NCBI RefSeq assembly: GCF_000016425.1
Contig: NC_009380.1
Span: 434,001-498,000, forward strand
Reading direction: 5' to 3'
Source of the DNA: Salinispora tropica CNB-440
Lineage (GTDB): Bacteria > Actinomycetota > Actinomycetes > Mycobacteriales > Micromonosporaceae
Length of the DNA stretch: 64,000 nt
The notes beneath the pieces are model-generated. The model saw only the letters and a list, made by a program, of their open reading frames with translations, was not told the DNA's origin and ran no database searches. Of the stretch, positions 1-8,331 are shown piece by piece. Numbering within the stretch: the first letter of the stretch is position 1; each line of letters starts with the position of its first letter. Position numbers and translations under genes: made by a program.

Positions 1-800
1 TCGCGGCGGCCCGTACCGCCGAACAGGCGGCGATGCGGGAGTACGCGACCACCTCCGCCTGCCGCCTCCGCTACCTACGGGAGTGCCTGGACGATGCGGG
101 GGCAACCGACTGCGGCCGGTGTGACCGGTGTGCTGCGCCGACCTTCACCGAGGAGCTGTCCGATGGCGCCCTGCGAGCGGCCGAAGCATTCCTCGGCCGC
201 TCCGGTGTCGGGATTTCCCCGAAAAAGCTCTGGCCGACCGGCCTTGCCGCGGTGGGTGTTCCACTCAAGGGGCGGATCGCCCTCCCGGAGCAGGCGCTGC
301 CCGGTCGGGCCGTCGGGCGCCTCTCCGACCTCGGCTGGGGCGGGCGGCTGCGGGAACTCGTCGGGCCGGACACCGCCGACGTGGACGCGCCCGACGATGT
401 GGTTGCCGCCGTGGTGGAGGTGCTCCGGGAGTGGGCGCACGGCACCGACCCCTGGCCGCGTCGCCCTGTCGGGGTGGTCGCGGTCGGCTCCCGCCACACC
501 CGGCTGGTCGCCTCGCTCGCCGGGCGGATCGCCGCGGTGGGGCGGATGCCGCTGCTCGGCACTGTCATGGTGTCCGCCGCGGGCGGGCCACGCGGCAACA
601 GCGCCCAACGGGTACGGGCCCTACACGGCTCGGTGGCCCTGCCGTCGGAGCTGGTCGGGGCCCTGGCCGGCCTGAGCGGGCCGGTACTGCTCGTTGACAA
701 CCTCGTCGATTCGGGGTGGACCATGACGATGGTGACACGGGAACTGCGTCGGGCGGGAGCGCCGGAGGTGCTTCCGCTCGCCCTGGCGGTCGCCGGTTGA
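1..800 (+). CDS. RecQ-family DNA helicase with C-terminal phosphoribosyltransferase-like domain (5' end missing)
   Basis: The reading frame is open from the first complete codon (position 3) to the TGA at 798-800, so this is the 3' end of a gene starting upstream. The first visible residues hold the cysteine cluster of the RecQ zinc-binding subdomain (CRLRYLRECL, then CGRCDRC). After a linker, the last ~110 residues look like a type I phosphoribosyltransferase fold: a beta-strand with GVVAVGSRHT and a PRPP-loop-like LLVDNLVDSGWT. RecQ helicases unwind DNA 3'-5' in recombination and repair. The tail is not part of classical RecQ and its role is unknown. The ATPase motifs lie outside the window, so the helicase call rests on the zinc region. 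The gene converges on the XRE regulator with a 4-base gap. Confidence 0.8.
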   Translation, partial: AAARTAEQAAMREYATTSACRLRYLRECLDDAGATDCGRCDRCAAPTFTEELSDGALRAAEAFLGRSGVGISPKKLWPTGLAAVGVPLKGRIALPEQALPGRAVGRLSDLGWGGRLRELVGPDTADVDAPDDVVAAVVEVLREWAHGTDPWPRRPVGVVAVGSRHTRLVASLAGRIAAVGRMPLLGTVMVSAAGGPRGNSAQRVRALHGSVALPSELVGALAGLSGPVLLVDNLVDSGWTMTMVTRELRRAGAPEVLPLALAVAG

Positions 801-804
801 GAGA

Positions 805-1221
805 TCACTCTGGCTGGCGGATCGGCCGCTGGGCCAGGTAACGCAGCAGGTCCCGGATGTGGTGCTTCTCCTCCACCGACACCGCCGGGTCGGCGAGGCG
901 CTCGAGGATCGCCCGGACATCCGCCTCGACCGGTCCGTCATTGCCGCGCCGAGGCAGTGCGGAACCGGCCTCCGGCAGGCCGAGAGCGCGGAACGCGGCG
1001 GCGACGGGTAGGTCGAGCGCGACGCAGAAGCCCCGCACCTTGGCCAGCTCAGGGTAGTCATGCCAGTCGCCGGCGAGCCAGCGGAAGACGGTGGAGCGGC
1101 CGATCCCGGTCTGGGCCGCCAGGTCGGTCACCGTCCAACCGCGCTCCATGCGGGCATTGTCGATGGCGCGGCGGACGAAGCGGGCGAACGCCGCCTGTGC
1201 GGTTCCCTCTCCCGAAGCCAT
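805..1221 (-). CDS. XRE-family helix-turn-helix transcriptional regulator
   Basis: A 138-residue protein. The N-terminal ~65 residues form an XRE/Cro-type helix-turn-helix (FVRRAIDNARMERGWTVTDL, then QTGIGRSTVFRWLAG). It likely binds DNA as a dimer. The C-terminal half (VEADVRAILERLADP...) is helical and carries no recognised ligand domain. I chose the ATG at 1221 because GGAGGA lies upstream and the HTH begins soon after; the frame is open to 1458, but that extension is low-complexity and does not look like protein. It is convergent with the helicase and downstream of the methyltransferase on the same strand. Its target is unknown. Confidence 0.8.
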   Translation of the reverse strand: MASGEGTAQAAFARFVRRAIDNARMERGWTVTDLAAQTGIGRSTVFRWLAGDWHDYPELAKVRGFCVALDLPVAAAFRALGLPEAGSALPRRGNDGPVEADVRAILERLADPAVSVEEKHHIRDLLRYLAQRPIRQPE

Positions 1222-1349
1222 TCCAGCGGATCTTCCTCCCCTTGGCCTTGTGCGGCCTTCGTGCCATCGAGATTCGACATTCGACGGTTCGTGGCTCGAG
1301 GGTAGTACGGCTGGCGTGGTCAGTGACTGGCCACTATGGATTCGAGGAG

Positions 1350-2555
1350 TTAGTCGGTCGGGTCTGTGGTGGTGTCCGCCGGGCCGTTGGTCGCACTGGT
1401 TGCCGTCCCACCGGCTGGCTCGCCGAGCAGTGTCGCCAGCCTCGGCGTGACCCGCCAACCGTCGACCAGGGTCCGGTACTGCGCCCAGTGCTCACCAGTC
1501 GGGGGTGCCCCGGCGCGGCGGGCCCGGATGAGCAGGTTGCGCGGCGTGTGGCGGGAGTCGACGAACTCGACCACCTCGGCCCGGTAGCCGTGCAGCCGTA
1601 ACAGTCCGGCCCGGACCGCGTCGGTGAGCACGTCGGCGAACCGCTCGCGGAGGATGCCCTGCCGAGTCAGCAGCTCGTACGGGGGTGGGGTGGGCTGGGA
1701 GCGGAGCTGCGCGGCGAGGTCATGGTGGCAACAGGGAGCCGCGAGTACCCAGCGAGACCCCCACCGTACAGCCCGTGCGAGCGCCTCGTCGGTGGCGGTG
1801 TCACAGGCGTGCAGAGCCAGCACCAGGTCGGGGTCGGGCCCGACGGCCGCGTCGGCGATCGTTCCCGCCACGAAACGCACCTGATCGGCCCAACCCAACC
1901 GCCGAGCCAGCTCGGTGTTGCGTTGGCGCTGGTCTTCGCGGACATCGACGCCGACCAGGTGGACGTCGATGTCCTGTTGGGTCAACCAGCGGTACGCGGC
2001 GAAAGTCAGGTACGCGTTCCCACAGCCCAGGTCAACCACGCGCAGTGGACCGCGGAGCCCGTCCGGGAGCGTCGCGGCGAGCGCCCGCAGAAACGCGTCC
2101 ACCTGCCGCCGCTTGGCCGCCGACCCGCCGATCACGGTGAAGATCGGGTCACCGGGATCGAGCAGGTGGGCCTTCGTCCGGTCGTGGCCGACCGGCTCGG
2201 CTACCGGCGGAGCCGCCATGCGGTGTACCTGTGCCGCGCCGGACTTTGTGACTCGGAGCTGCAGGGTCGTCGCTGCGGTCTCGACGTGCCAGTTGCCGAA
2301 GGGTTCGGCCAGCAGCGCGTCCACCGCCGCCTCTGCTTCCGCGCCTCGGGCGAGGTTGCGGGTGTGAGGCGCGCTCCCGTCCGTGGTGATGACCTGGAGG
2401 CGGGGGCCGGATTTGAGGGTGACCGGCCGTAGCTCCGCACGGTGCGCCGCTGGGCGGAGCCCACGGCGATGCCCGGCGGCCACCGCCCGGTTGAGCCCGG
2501 CGTCGAGCAGCAGTGCCCGCACCTCGGCGAGCGCGGCGGGCAGGGGTTCCGGCAT
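1350..2555 (-). CDS. class I SAM-dependent methyltransferase
   Basis: A 401-residue protein. Residues ~170-300 are a Rossmann methyltransferase: motif I VVDLGCGNAYLTF, an acidic strand end (HLVGVDVRED), and LVLALHACDTATDEAL followed by AAPCCHHDLA. The HACD and CCHH residues are typical of the Methyltransf_32 / GSTCD-like group. The N-terminal ~150 residues resemble the accessory domain found with this group and may bind RNA or another substrate. The substrate cannot be named from sequence. The start is the ATG at 2555, about 50 bases below a strong hairpin that ends the upstream helicase transcript, so it probably has its own promoter. Its stop lies ~130 bases from the XRE gene start. Confidence 0.82.
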   Translation of the reverse strand: MPEPLPAALAEVRALLLDAGLNRAVAAGHRRGLRPAAHRAELRPVTLKSGPRLQVITTDGSAPHTRNLARGAEAEAAVDALLAEPFGNWHVETAATTLQLRVTKSGAAQVHRMAAPPVAEPVGHDRTKAHLLDPGDPIFTVIGGSAAKRRQVDAFLRALAATLPDGLRGPLRVVDLGCGNAYLTFAAYRWLTQQDIDVHLVGVDVREDQRQRNTELARRLGWADQVRFVAGTIADAAVGPDPDLVLALHACDTATDEALARAVRWGSRWVLAAPCCHHDLAAQLRSQPTPPPYELLTRQGILRERFADVLTDAVRAGLLRLHGYRAEVVEFVDSRHTPRNLLIRARRAGAPPTGEHWAQYRTLVDGWRVTPRLATLLGEPAGGTATSATNGPADTTTDPTD

Positions 2556-2605
2556 GGGTGTCCTCCTCCGGGATGTGCGGTGGGACGCTCGGACGACCGA
2601 GCGCG

Positions 2606-2639
2606 CGACGTCCCCCGCTGGTGCCAGCGAGGGACGTCG
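2606..2639 (-). terminator. strong hairpin ending the DEAD-box helicase transcript
   Basis: The arms 2606-2621 and 2624-2639 pair at 15 of 16 positions around a 2-base loop. The hairpin sits 17 bases beyond the helicase stop and ahead of the methyltransferase start on the same strand. There is no U-tract, which is usual for high-GC actinobacteria. Confidence 0.75.
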
Positions 2640-2656
2640 GGAGCGGTGCGACGTGC

Positions 2657-4306
2657 TCAGTCGGTGGTCGTCTTGGCCGCCGTGCCGGTGCCGGAAGCAC
2701 CGCCACGGCGCCGACGGCGCCGCCGTGGCTTTGGCGCGTCGGCACCCGGCGAGTCGGTGGTGGCCGCCGCGCCGGTCTCGACGGTCACTACCGCGGGCTC
2801 GCCGGTGGTGACGACCTCGCCGCCCCGCCGGCGTCGCCGCCGGCGGGGGGTGCGCTCCGCGGTCTCGCCGGCCTCGCCCGGCTCGGTCGTGGAGGAGCCC
2901 GCGCCACCACTGGCGTCGCCGCCGCGTCCCCGGCGGCGGTCCCGGCCCGTGCCACGGCGCGGCCCGCGGCCGTCGCCACGGCGGGACCCTCCGCCGAGGT
3001 CCTCCTCGACCTCGGCGGAGAGCCCGGCCCGGGTTCGCGCGTCGGTGGGCAGAGTGCCGGTGACCTCCGAGGGGATGTCCAGTTCGGCATAGAGGTGCGG
3101 GGAGGTGTGGTAGGTCTCCGGCGGTTCCGGCATCTCCAGGCCGAGGGTCTTGTCGATGATTCGCCAGCGGGGCATGTCGTCCCAGTCGACGAAGGTCACC
3201 GCGACGCCGCTCGCCCCCGCTCGGCCGGTCCGGCCGATCCGGTGGGTGTAGGTGTCCTGGTCCTCCGGGCAGTCGTAGTTGAGGACGTGGGTGACGCCGC
3301 TGACATCAATGCCCCGGGCGGCAACGTCGGTCGCGACCAGAGTGTCGATCTTGCCGGTGCGGAAGGCCCGCAGCGCCCGCTCCCGGGCGCCCTGGCCGAG
3401 GTCGCCGTGGACGGCGGCCACGGCGAAGCCGCGGAAGTCCAGATCCGCCGCCACCCGGTCGGCCGCTCGCTTGGTTCGGGTGAAAATCATGGTCAGCCCG
3501 CGCCCCTTGGCCTGGAGGATCCGCGCCACAATCTCGATCTTGTTGAGGGAGTGGGTGCGGTAGGCCAGCTGCTGGGTCTGCGGTGACGGGCCGGTCTCGG
3601 CGGTGTGCCCGGCGTGGATTGTCACCGGCCGGCGTAGGAAGCGCCGGGACAGCGCGACGATCGGGTCCGGCATCGTGGCCGAGAAGAGCATCGTCTGTCG
3701 CTCTTCCGGCAGCATCGCCAGGATCTTCTCGACATCGTCGAGGAAACCCAGGTCGAGCATCCGGTCGGCCTCGTCCAGGACAAGCGCGCGGACTCGATCC
3801 AGCTTCAGCTGCTTCTGCTTGGCCAGGTCGAGCAGCCGGCCGGGGGTGCCGACCAGGATCTCCACGCCCGTGCGGAGCGCCTCGATCTGCGGCTCATACG
3901 CCACCCCGCCGTAGATCGGCAGTACCCGGACGCCACGGGTGCTTCCCGCGGCATGGAGGTCCTTGGCGACCTGGATGCCCAGCTCGCGGGTTGGTACGAC
4001 GACCAGCGCCTGTGGGGTGCCGTCGCCGCCCTCGGCGGGAGCGAAGACCCGCTCCAGCAGTGGTACGCCGAAGCCGAGGGTCTTGCCGGTGCCGGTCGGA
4101 GCCTGGCCGATCAGGTCAACGCCGCGCAGCGCGATCGGTAGCGCGTACTCCTGGATGGCGAAGGCCCGGGTGATGCCGGCGGCGTTCAGCGCGTCAACGG
4201 TCTCCTTACGGGCGCCCAACTCGGCGAAGGTGGGTGCTTCCGGGCGTACCGGTGCGGTGGCGGCAAGTTCGGTGCCGTCCATGAGGTTGTGGGTGAGTTC
4301 GCTCAT
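2657..4306 (-). CDS. DEAD-box ATP-dependent RNA helicase
   Basis: A 549-residue protein from the ATG at 4306 (MSELTHNLMDG). The frame is open further upstream, but that part translates leader repeats. It has the full DEAD-box set in order: a Q-motif region (TFAELGARKETVDALNAAGI), motif I APTGTGKT, motif II DEAD (VLDEADRMLD), motif III SAT, and motif VI HRIGRTGRAG. Residues beyond ~430 form a disordered tail rich in arginine and glycine, with several RRRRRG-type patches that probably give non-specific RNA binding. Expected roles are ribosome assembly, RNA decay or cold adaptation. The gene is monocistronic, with a hairpin after the stop and a ~580-base upstream gap holding a candidate promoter, repeats and an inverted repeat. 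Confidence 0.93.
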   Translation of the reverse strand: MSELTHNLMDGTELAATAPVRPEAPTFAELGARKETVDALNAAGITRAFAIQEYALPIALRGVDLIGQAPTGTGKTLGFGVPLLERVFAPAEGGDGTPQALVVVPTRELGIQVAKDLHAAGSTRGVRVLPIYGGVAYEPQIEALRTGVEILVGTPGRLLDLAKQKQLKLDRVRALVLDEADRMLDLGFLDDVEKILAMLPEERQTMLFSATMPDPIVALSRRFLRRPVTIHAGHTAETGPSPQTQQLAYRTHSLNKIEIVARILQAKGRGLTMIFTRTKRAADRVAADLDFRGFAVAAVHGDLGQGARERALRAFRTGKIDTLVATDVAARGIDVSGVTHVLNYDCPEDQDTYTHRIGRTGRAGASGVAVTFVDWDDMPRWRIIDKTLGLEMPEPPETYHTSPHLYAELDIPSEVTGTLPTDARTRAGLSAEVEEDLGGGSRRGDGRGPRRGTGRDRRRGRGGDASGGAGSSTTEPGEAGETAERTPRRRRRRRGGEVVTTGEPAVVTVETGAAATTDSPGADAPKPRRRRRRRGGASGTGTAAKTTTD

Positions 4307-4439
4307 CTCGATGGGGGGTGCCCTCTCGTGGGTGCGCCCCGTTGAGTCCTCGAGGCGCGGACGGTGTGGCGCGGGCCACACGGTCGGGCAGCGAATCGCC
4401 GAGCCGGACCGGGCCGCACGCGCGTCGTGGGCCGGCTGC

Positions 4440-4498
4440 GACCAGATCGAAACGGGAACTAATCGATCGTTGGACCAGATCGATTGGGACCAGATCGA
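4440..4498. repeat. three direct copies of GACCAGATCGA in the helicase leader
   Basis: Exact 11-base copies start at 4440, 4473 and 4488. Related GATCGA words lie between and after them (AATCGATCG, GAGATCGAACG). They fall between the candidate promoter at 4535-4540 and the helicase start, so they would be in the 5' UTR. Confidence 0.8.
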
Positions 4499-4534
4499 GA
4501 TCGAACGTCGGTCGGTGCCCACGGCAACTGTTCT

Positions 4535-4565
4535 ATTCTACCTGAACATCCCGGGCGCTGTTCAG
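4535..4565 (-). promoter_or_regulatory. candidate helicase promoter with overlapping inverted repeat
   Basis: Read on the minus strand, TAGAAT at 4540-4535 fits a -10 box. Just upstream of it, CTGAACA (4542-4548) and TGTTCAG (4559-4565) form a perfect 7-base inverted repeat with a 10-base spacer, covering the -35 position. This fits a repressor or activator site. There is no clear -35 match. Function is inferred. Confidence 0.45.
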
Positions 4566-4889
4566 ATTCCGGCAGGTGGCGCCGGGAAAGGCCGGGGGGA
4601 GTAGGCACCTTTCGCCTGCTCAAGGCGGTTGAACCGCAGGCTACCGGAGCAGGCGTGCGGGTGGTTCCGTTTGCCGACGCCGAGCTTCGGGCGAGGCCCT
4701 TCGAGAGCCAGCCAGGACCCGGCGAGGCGGCGCCAACCGCCTACCTCACCCGGGTGGATCGGGGGACTTCCCCCCCACGGGTAACTGGCCGACGGCCAGC
4801 GCCTTGGACGCGGGGCGTCGGTATCGCTCTCAGCCTGCCGGGCGTACGCCACGACAAGTGCCTGGGCACCTGCCGTGACGGGGCGTTGG

Positions 4890-5117
4890 TCAGCGGACGG
4901 TAAACCCGACCGCCCGGGAGGACGCCTCGGCGATCTCGACGTAGGCGACCTTGTCGACCGGGACGATGACCCGCCGCCCCTTCTCGTCGGTGAGGGAGAG
5001 GGTGCCGCCGTCGCCGGCGACGGCGTCGGTCACGATCCGCTCGATCTCGGCCGGCGACTGTGCGCTCTCCAGAACCAGCTCGCGCGGCGCGTACTGCACG
5101 CCGATCTTGACCTCCAC
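4890..5117 (-). CDS. DUF3107 family protein
   Basis: A 75-residue protein matching the small actinobacterial DUF3107 family. It opens MEVKIGVQYAPRELVLES, has a helical middle (AEIERIVTDAV), and ends in a strand region with RRVIVPVDKVAYVEIAE. The size is typical. The ATG at 5117 is preceded by a GGAGGC-type ribosome site. The family has no established biochemical role; members are often near an RNA helicase gene and a TetR regulator, as here. It lies 65 bases downstream of the TetR gene on the same strand, so the two may be co-transcribed. Confidence 0.85.
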   Translation of the reverse strand: MEVKIGVQYAPRELVLESAQSPAEIERIVTDAVAGDGGTLSLTDEKGRRVIVPVDKVAYVEIAEASSRAVGFTVR

Positions 5118-5182
5118 TGTGCCTCCTCCACTGGGGGCGAAAATGCCGCCCTGCGAAGGCTATCCGATCACGGGGGCGGCGG

Positions 5183-5821
5183 TCAGGCTGACTCACCCTG
5201 CAAGGGGAAGCTCGCGATGCCTCGCCAGGAGAGCGCGGCGACCAACGCCTCCGCCTCTCCCTTCGGCACCTGCCGCCCTCTGGCCAGCCAGAACTGCGCC
5301 GCCGTCTCGGCCGCCCCGACCAGGCCGGACGCGAGTAGCTCCGCGTGTGCCCGGCTCACGCCGGTATCCGAGATAATCGTGTCGGTAATCGCCGCGATGC
5401 AGCCCTGCTCGACCCGCTCGACCCGCTGGCGGACCGCGGGGTCGTTACGAAGGTCGGACTCGAAGACCAGGCGGAACGACTCACTCTCATGGTCGACGAA
5501 GTCGAAGTACGCGCGGACGGAGGCGCTCACCCGCTCCTTGTTGTCGAGGGTGCCGCGCATCGCTTCCTGCACCGTCGCCACGAGCATGTCGCAGTGCGTG
5601 TCGAGCAGCGCCAGGTAGAGCTCCATCTTGCCGGGGAAGTGCTGGTACAGCACCGGCTTGGAGACCCCTGCGCGTTCGGCGATGTCGTCCATCGCGGCCG
5701 CGTGGTAGCCCTGTGCGACGAAAACCTCCTGCGCCGCGGCGAGCAACTGTCTGCGGCGGGCGGACCGGGGCAGGCGGGTGGGCCGGCCGGCGGTCTGGGT
5801 ACCGTTCCCCACAGCGGTCAT
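5183..5821 (-). CDS. TetR/AcrR-family transcriptional regulator
   Basis: A 212-residue protein. Residues ~20-65 are a TetR helix-turn-helix (RRQLLAAAQEVFVAQGY, then MDDIAERAGVSKPVLYQHF). The C-terminal helical domain binds an unknown ligand. I chose the ATG at 5821 because GGAGG lies 5 bases upstream; in-frame ATGs at 5842 and 5854 are weaker alternatives. It is divergent from the disordered protein at 5967 with ~145 bases between, so it may regulate both. The DUF3107 gene follows downstream on the same strand. Confidence 0.88.
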   Translation of the reverse strand: MTAVGNGTQTAGRPTRLPRSARRRQLLAAAQEVFVAQGYHAAAMDDIAERAGVSKPVLYQHFPGKMELYLALLDTHCDMLVATVQEAMRGTLDNKERVSASVRAYFDFVDHESESFRLVFESDLRNDPAVRQRVERVEQGCIAAITDTIISDTGVSRAHAELLASGLVGAAETAAQFWLARGRQVPKGEAEALVAALSWRGIASFPLQGESA

Positions 5822-5966
5822 GGGAGCCTCCGAGTTCTTCATACGAGCTGGCATATCACCCGAACCGGTCAAGGATTACTGCCCGTCCCGGATTTGGCCC
5901 GCCGCCGTAACTTATCGCCACTGTCACCACACGGTAGCCTCAGCGGGGGCGACCAAGGAGCGCGCG

Positions 5967-8186
5967 GTGAGTGATGCAGGGCAACCCGGTGCCGCCAGCC
6001 CGGGAGAGCACGGTGACGAGACCGGTCCACAGCCGGTCCACTCCCGTTCCGACAGTCCGTGGGTGCCCCCCACCGGAGGCTGGGCTCCGGAACCCTCCAC
6101 ACCCTGGCGCCGATCTGACTCGCCCGTTGGTTGGGCCGACTCCTCCCCGCGCCATGGCGACCTGCCAGTTCCGCCGCCCGGTGCGACCGAGAGTGGTTTC
6201 CACCCTCAACTCAATGGATACCGGGTAAACGGTCACCCTCACCCGGCGTCGGGGGTGCCGGCGAGCCGGCCAAGTCCGGTGAGTGCCCCGCCGGGCCGTC
6301 CCGGCGAGCCAGCCCAGGAAGCTGGCGGGGACCGGGCGACGGCGCCCGTGTCCGCCGCCGAGCAGCCGCCCGCGCTGGCCGGGGGCCGATCACCCGAGGC
6401 TGGCCGGGACGACTGGTCGGACCCGCCGGCCGAGCCCGGCCTTACGCCGGCGGCCGATCGGCCCACGTCGCCACCGGAGGACTGGTCCGGCCCGAGTTGG
6501 GGGGACGAGTGGGCGTCCTCGCAGGTCAGCGGCGAGTCATCGCCGGCTGGCCGACGGGCGCGGATGGAACCGGACGGGTGGGACGAACCGGAACCGCCCG
6601 GCCGGCGGTTCCGGAGCGGAACTGCGCGGGATGCAGCCGGGAAGCGGCGGGAGTCCTCCGGCCGCCGGTTCCGTCCGGACCCTGACGCGACCGAGGCCGG
6701 CGAGGGGCGCCAGCCGAGCACGGAGCGTCCCGCCTGGGCCGTCGAGCCGCAGCGGGCCTACGAGCCGGTCCGGGCCGAGCCGGCCTCGACGTTCCCCATC
6801 GAGCCGGGCCATCGCTCCGGCATCCGGCCGAAGCGCCAGCCCGGCACCGAGCCGGCCCACCAGCCGTCGGATCCTGCCGCAGCCTGGGTACCGGAGCAGC
6901 CGGCCGGGTCGGCGGAGGTGGACCCGCCGTCCGCCACGTCCGCTCGCGGCGGCCCCGGTGGTTGGGACCGCACCCCGCCCGAGCCCAATCCGACGAGTGC
7001 ACCCCCCCACCCGGCTCGTCGATCCGCCCCCGAACCGGCAGCGACGGCGTCGTTGGGTGACGCCGACCGGCTACCGGAGTCGGTGTCCGCGATGCTGCCG
7101 CAGCGTGTCCCCGCCGAACCGGACGTGCCCGTTGTGCCGGAGCTGCCAGCTGCGGAGGCGCCCGCCAAGACGCCGGAACTCGCCCGTATCGCCACCCACC
7201 TCCGCCAGGTCGACGAGCCCGCTCCGCTGCGGGAACGTCCAGAGGGCTTCGACGTGGACGCCATTCTCGGTGCGGTTCGTGGTGTGGCAGGCGTCCGCGA
7301 CGCGGCCCTGCGCCGTACCCAGTCCGGCGCGCACAGCCTTCGGTTGGACCTCGCCGACGGCGCCGACCCGGCCGAGGTGAGTCGGCACGTCGCCCGGCTC
7401 CTCCAGGAACGGATGGGTCTCGCCGCCGCCCCGCAGAACATGCCCGAGGAGCCCGCCGGTTCGGTGTCGTCCGCCCCCCGGCGGACGGACAGGCCGGCCC
7501 ATGAGGAGCCGGCGGCGCGAGCCGGACGCTCTCCGGCTGGCCTGCCGTCGCGCACCGAGCGTCGGAACGCGGCCCTGTCGGAGCCGCCGCGTCGCCGGCG
7601 ATACTCCGGCGGACCGCATCACGGCTGGGCCACCGTGGACGGGCCCGCGGTGGTGAGCGGGGCCGCCGATGGCCCGGCGACAGCCGAGACGTCGTACGGC
7701 GGGGGGCAGATCACCAACACCGAGCTGGCCCCGTCCCGCCCGCTTGACACAGGTGGCCGGCCCGGGCCTCGGGTGGTGCTTGACCATGTGCAGGTGAGCA
7801 CCTTCGGACTCGACGCGACCGTGGAGGTGCGCCTACTCTCCGCCGGGTCACCCGCCGCCGGCTACGCGACCGGGCCGGCGGTGGACGGCTACGTGCTGCG
7901 GCTCTGCGCGACGGCGGCCGCCGCCGCAGTGGATGAACTGCTGCGGACGCCGGGGTCGCAGCCGGACCGGGGGCGTTGCTTCGTCGAGCACGCCACGTTG
8001 GTGCCACTGGGCAACTGCGAGGTCGCGACGGTCGTGGTGTTGCTGGTCTGCGACGGTTGGGTCGAGCAGCTCGCCGGCTCCGCGCTGGTCGCCGGTGACC
8101 CCCGTCAGGCGATGGTACGGGCCACCCTGGCTGCGGTGAACCGTCGCCTTGAGGCGCTGCTCGTCGACACCGGAAACGCCCGATAG
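5967..8186 (+). CDS. long disordered proline-rich protein with conserved C-terminal domain
   Basis: A 739-residue protein of unknown function. The GTG at 5967 has AAGGAG 6 bases upstream; the frame is open back to 5778 without a better start. Residues 1 to ~400 are low-complexity, dominated by Pro, Gly, Glu, Arg and Ser, and predicted disordered. Residues ~420-490 hold a short folded segment (ELARIATHLRQVDE..., FDVDAILGAVRGVAGVRDAALRR). The last ~140 residues are a second folded domain (RVVLDHVQVSTFGLDATVEV, CEVATVVVLLVCDGWVEQL, LAAVNRRLEAL). No signal peptide or membrane segment is visible. It is divergent from the TetR gene and upstream of moeZ. A scaffold or regulator is possible but nothing proves it. 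Confidence 0.8.
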   Translation: MSDAGQPGAASPGEHGDETGPQPVHSRSDSPWVPPTGGWAPEPSTPWRRSDSPVGWADSSPRHGDLPVPPPGATESGFHPQLNGYRVNGHPHPASGVPASRPSPVSAPPGRPGEPAQEAGGDRATAPVSAAEQPPALAGGRSPEAGRDDWSDPPAEPGLTPAADRPTSPPEDWSGPSWGDEWASSQVSGESSPAGRRARMEPDGWDEPEPPGRRFRSGTARDAAGKRRESSGRRFRPDPDATEAGEGRQPSTERPAWAVEPQRAYEPVRAEPASTFPIEPGHRSGIRPKRQPGTEPAHQPSDPAAAWVPEQPAGSAEVDPPSATSARGGPGGWDRTPPEPNPTSAPPHPARRSAPEPAATASLGDADRLPESVSAMLPQRVPAEPDVPVVPELPAAEAPAKTPELARIATHLRQVDEPAPLRERPEGFDVDAILGAVRGVAGVRDAALRRTQSGAHSLRLDLADGADPAEVSRHVARLLQERMGLAAAPQNMPEEPAGSVSSAPRRTDRPAHEEPAARAGRSPAGLPSRTERRNAALSEPPRRRRYSGGPHHGWATVDGPAVVSGAADGPATAETSYGGGQITNTELAPSRPLDTGGRPGPRVVLDHVQVSTFGLDATVEVRLLSAGSPAAGYATGPAVDGYVLRLCATAAAAAVDELLRTPGSQPDRGRCFVEHATLVPLGNCEVATVVVLLVCDGWVEQLAGSALVAGDPRQAMVRATLAAVNRRLEALLVDTGNAR

Positions 8187-8331
8187 CGCACCCGGTCCGG
8201 CGGCCTGTCCCTGATCGATGGGCTATTCCCGTTCCCGCAGTTCGGGCGACGTGTCCCCGCTCATGGCCGCCGCCCTGCCCGGCGAGCGACAATGGCGCGG
8301 TTCGCCACTGCCGATCCTCGGGGAGTTCACC

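Larger units (their letters stand above)
4307..4889. other. non-coding gap upstream of the RNA helicase
   Basis: 583 bases with no convincing gene; the frames that stay open have no family resemblance and poor starts. The helicase-proximal half is less GC-rich than its surroundings and holds three copies of GACCAGATCGA, a minus-strand -10 candidate and an inverted repeat. I see nothing specific in 4600-4889. Confidence 0.6.
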
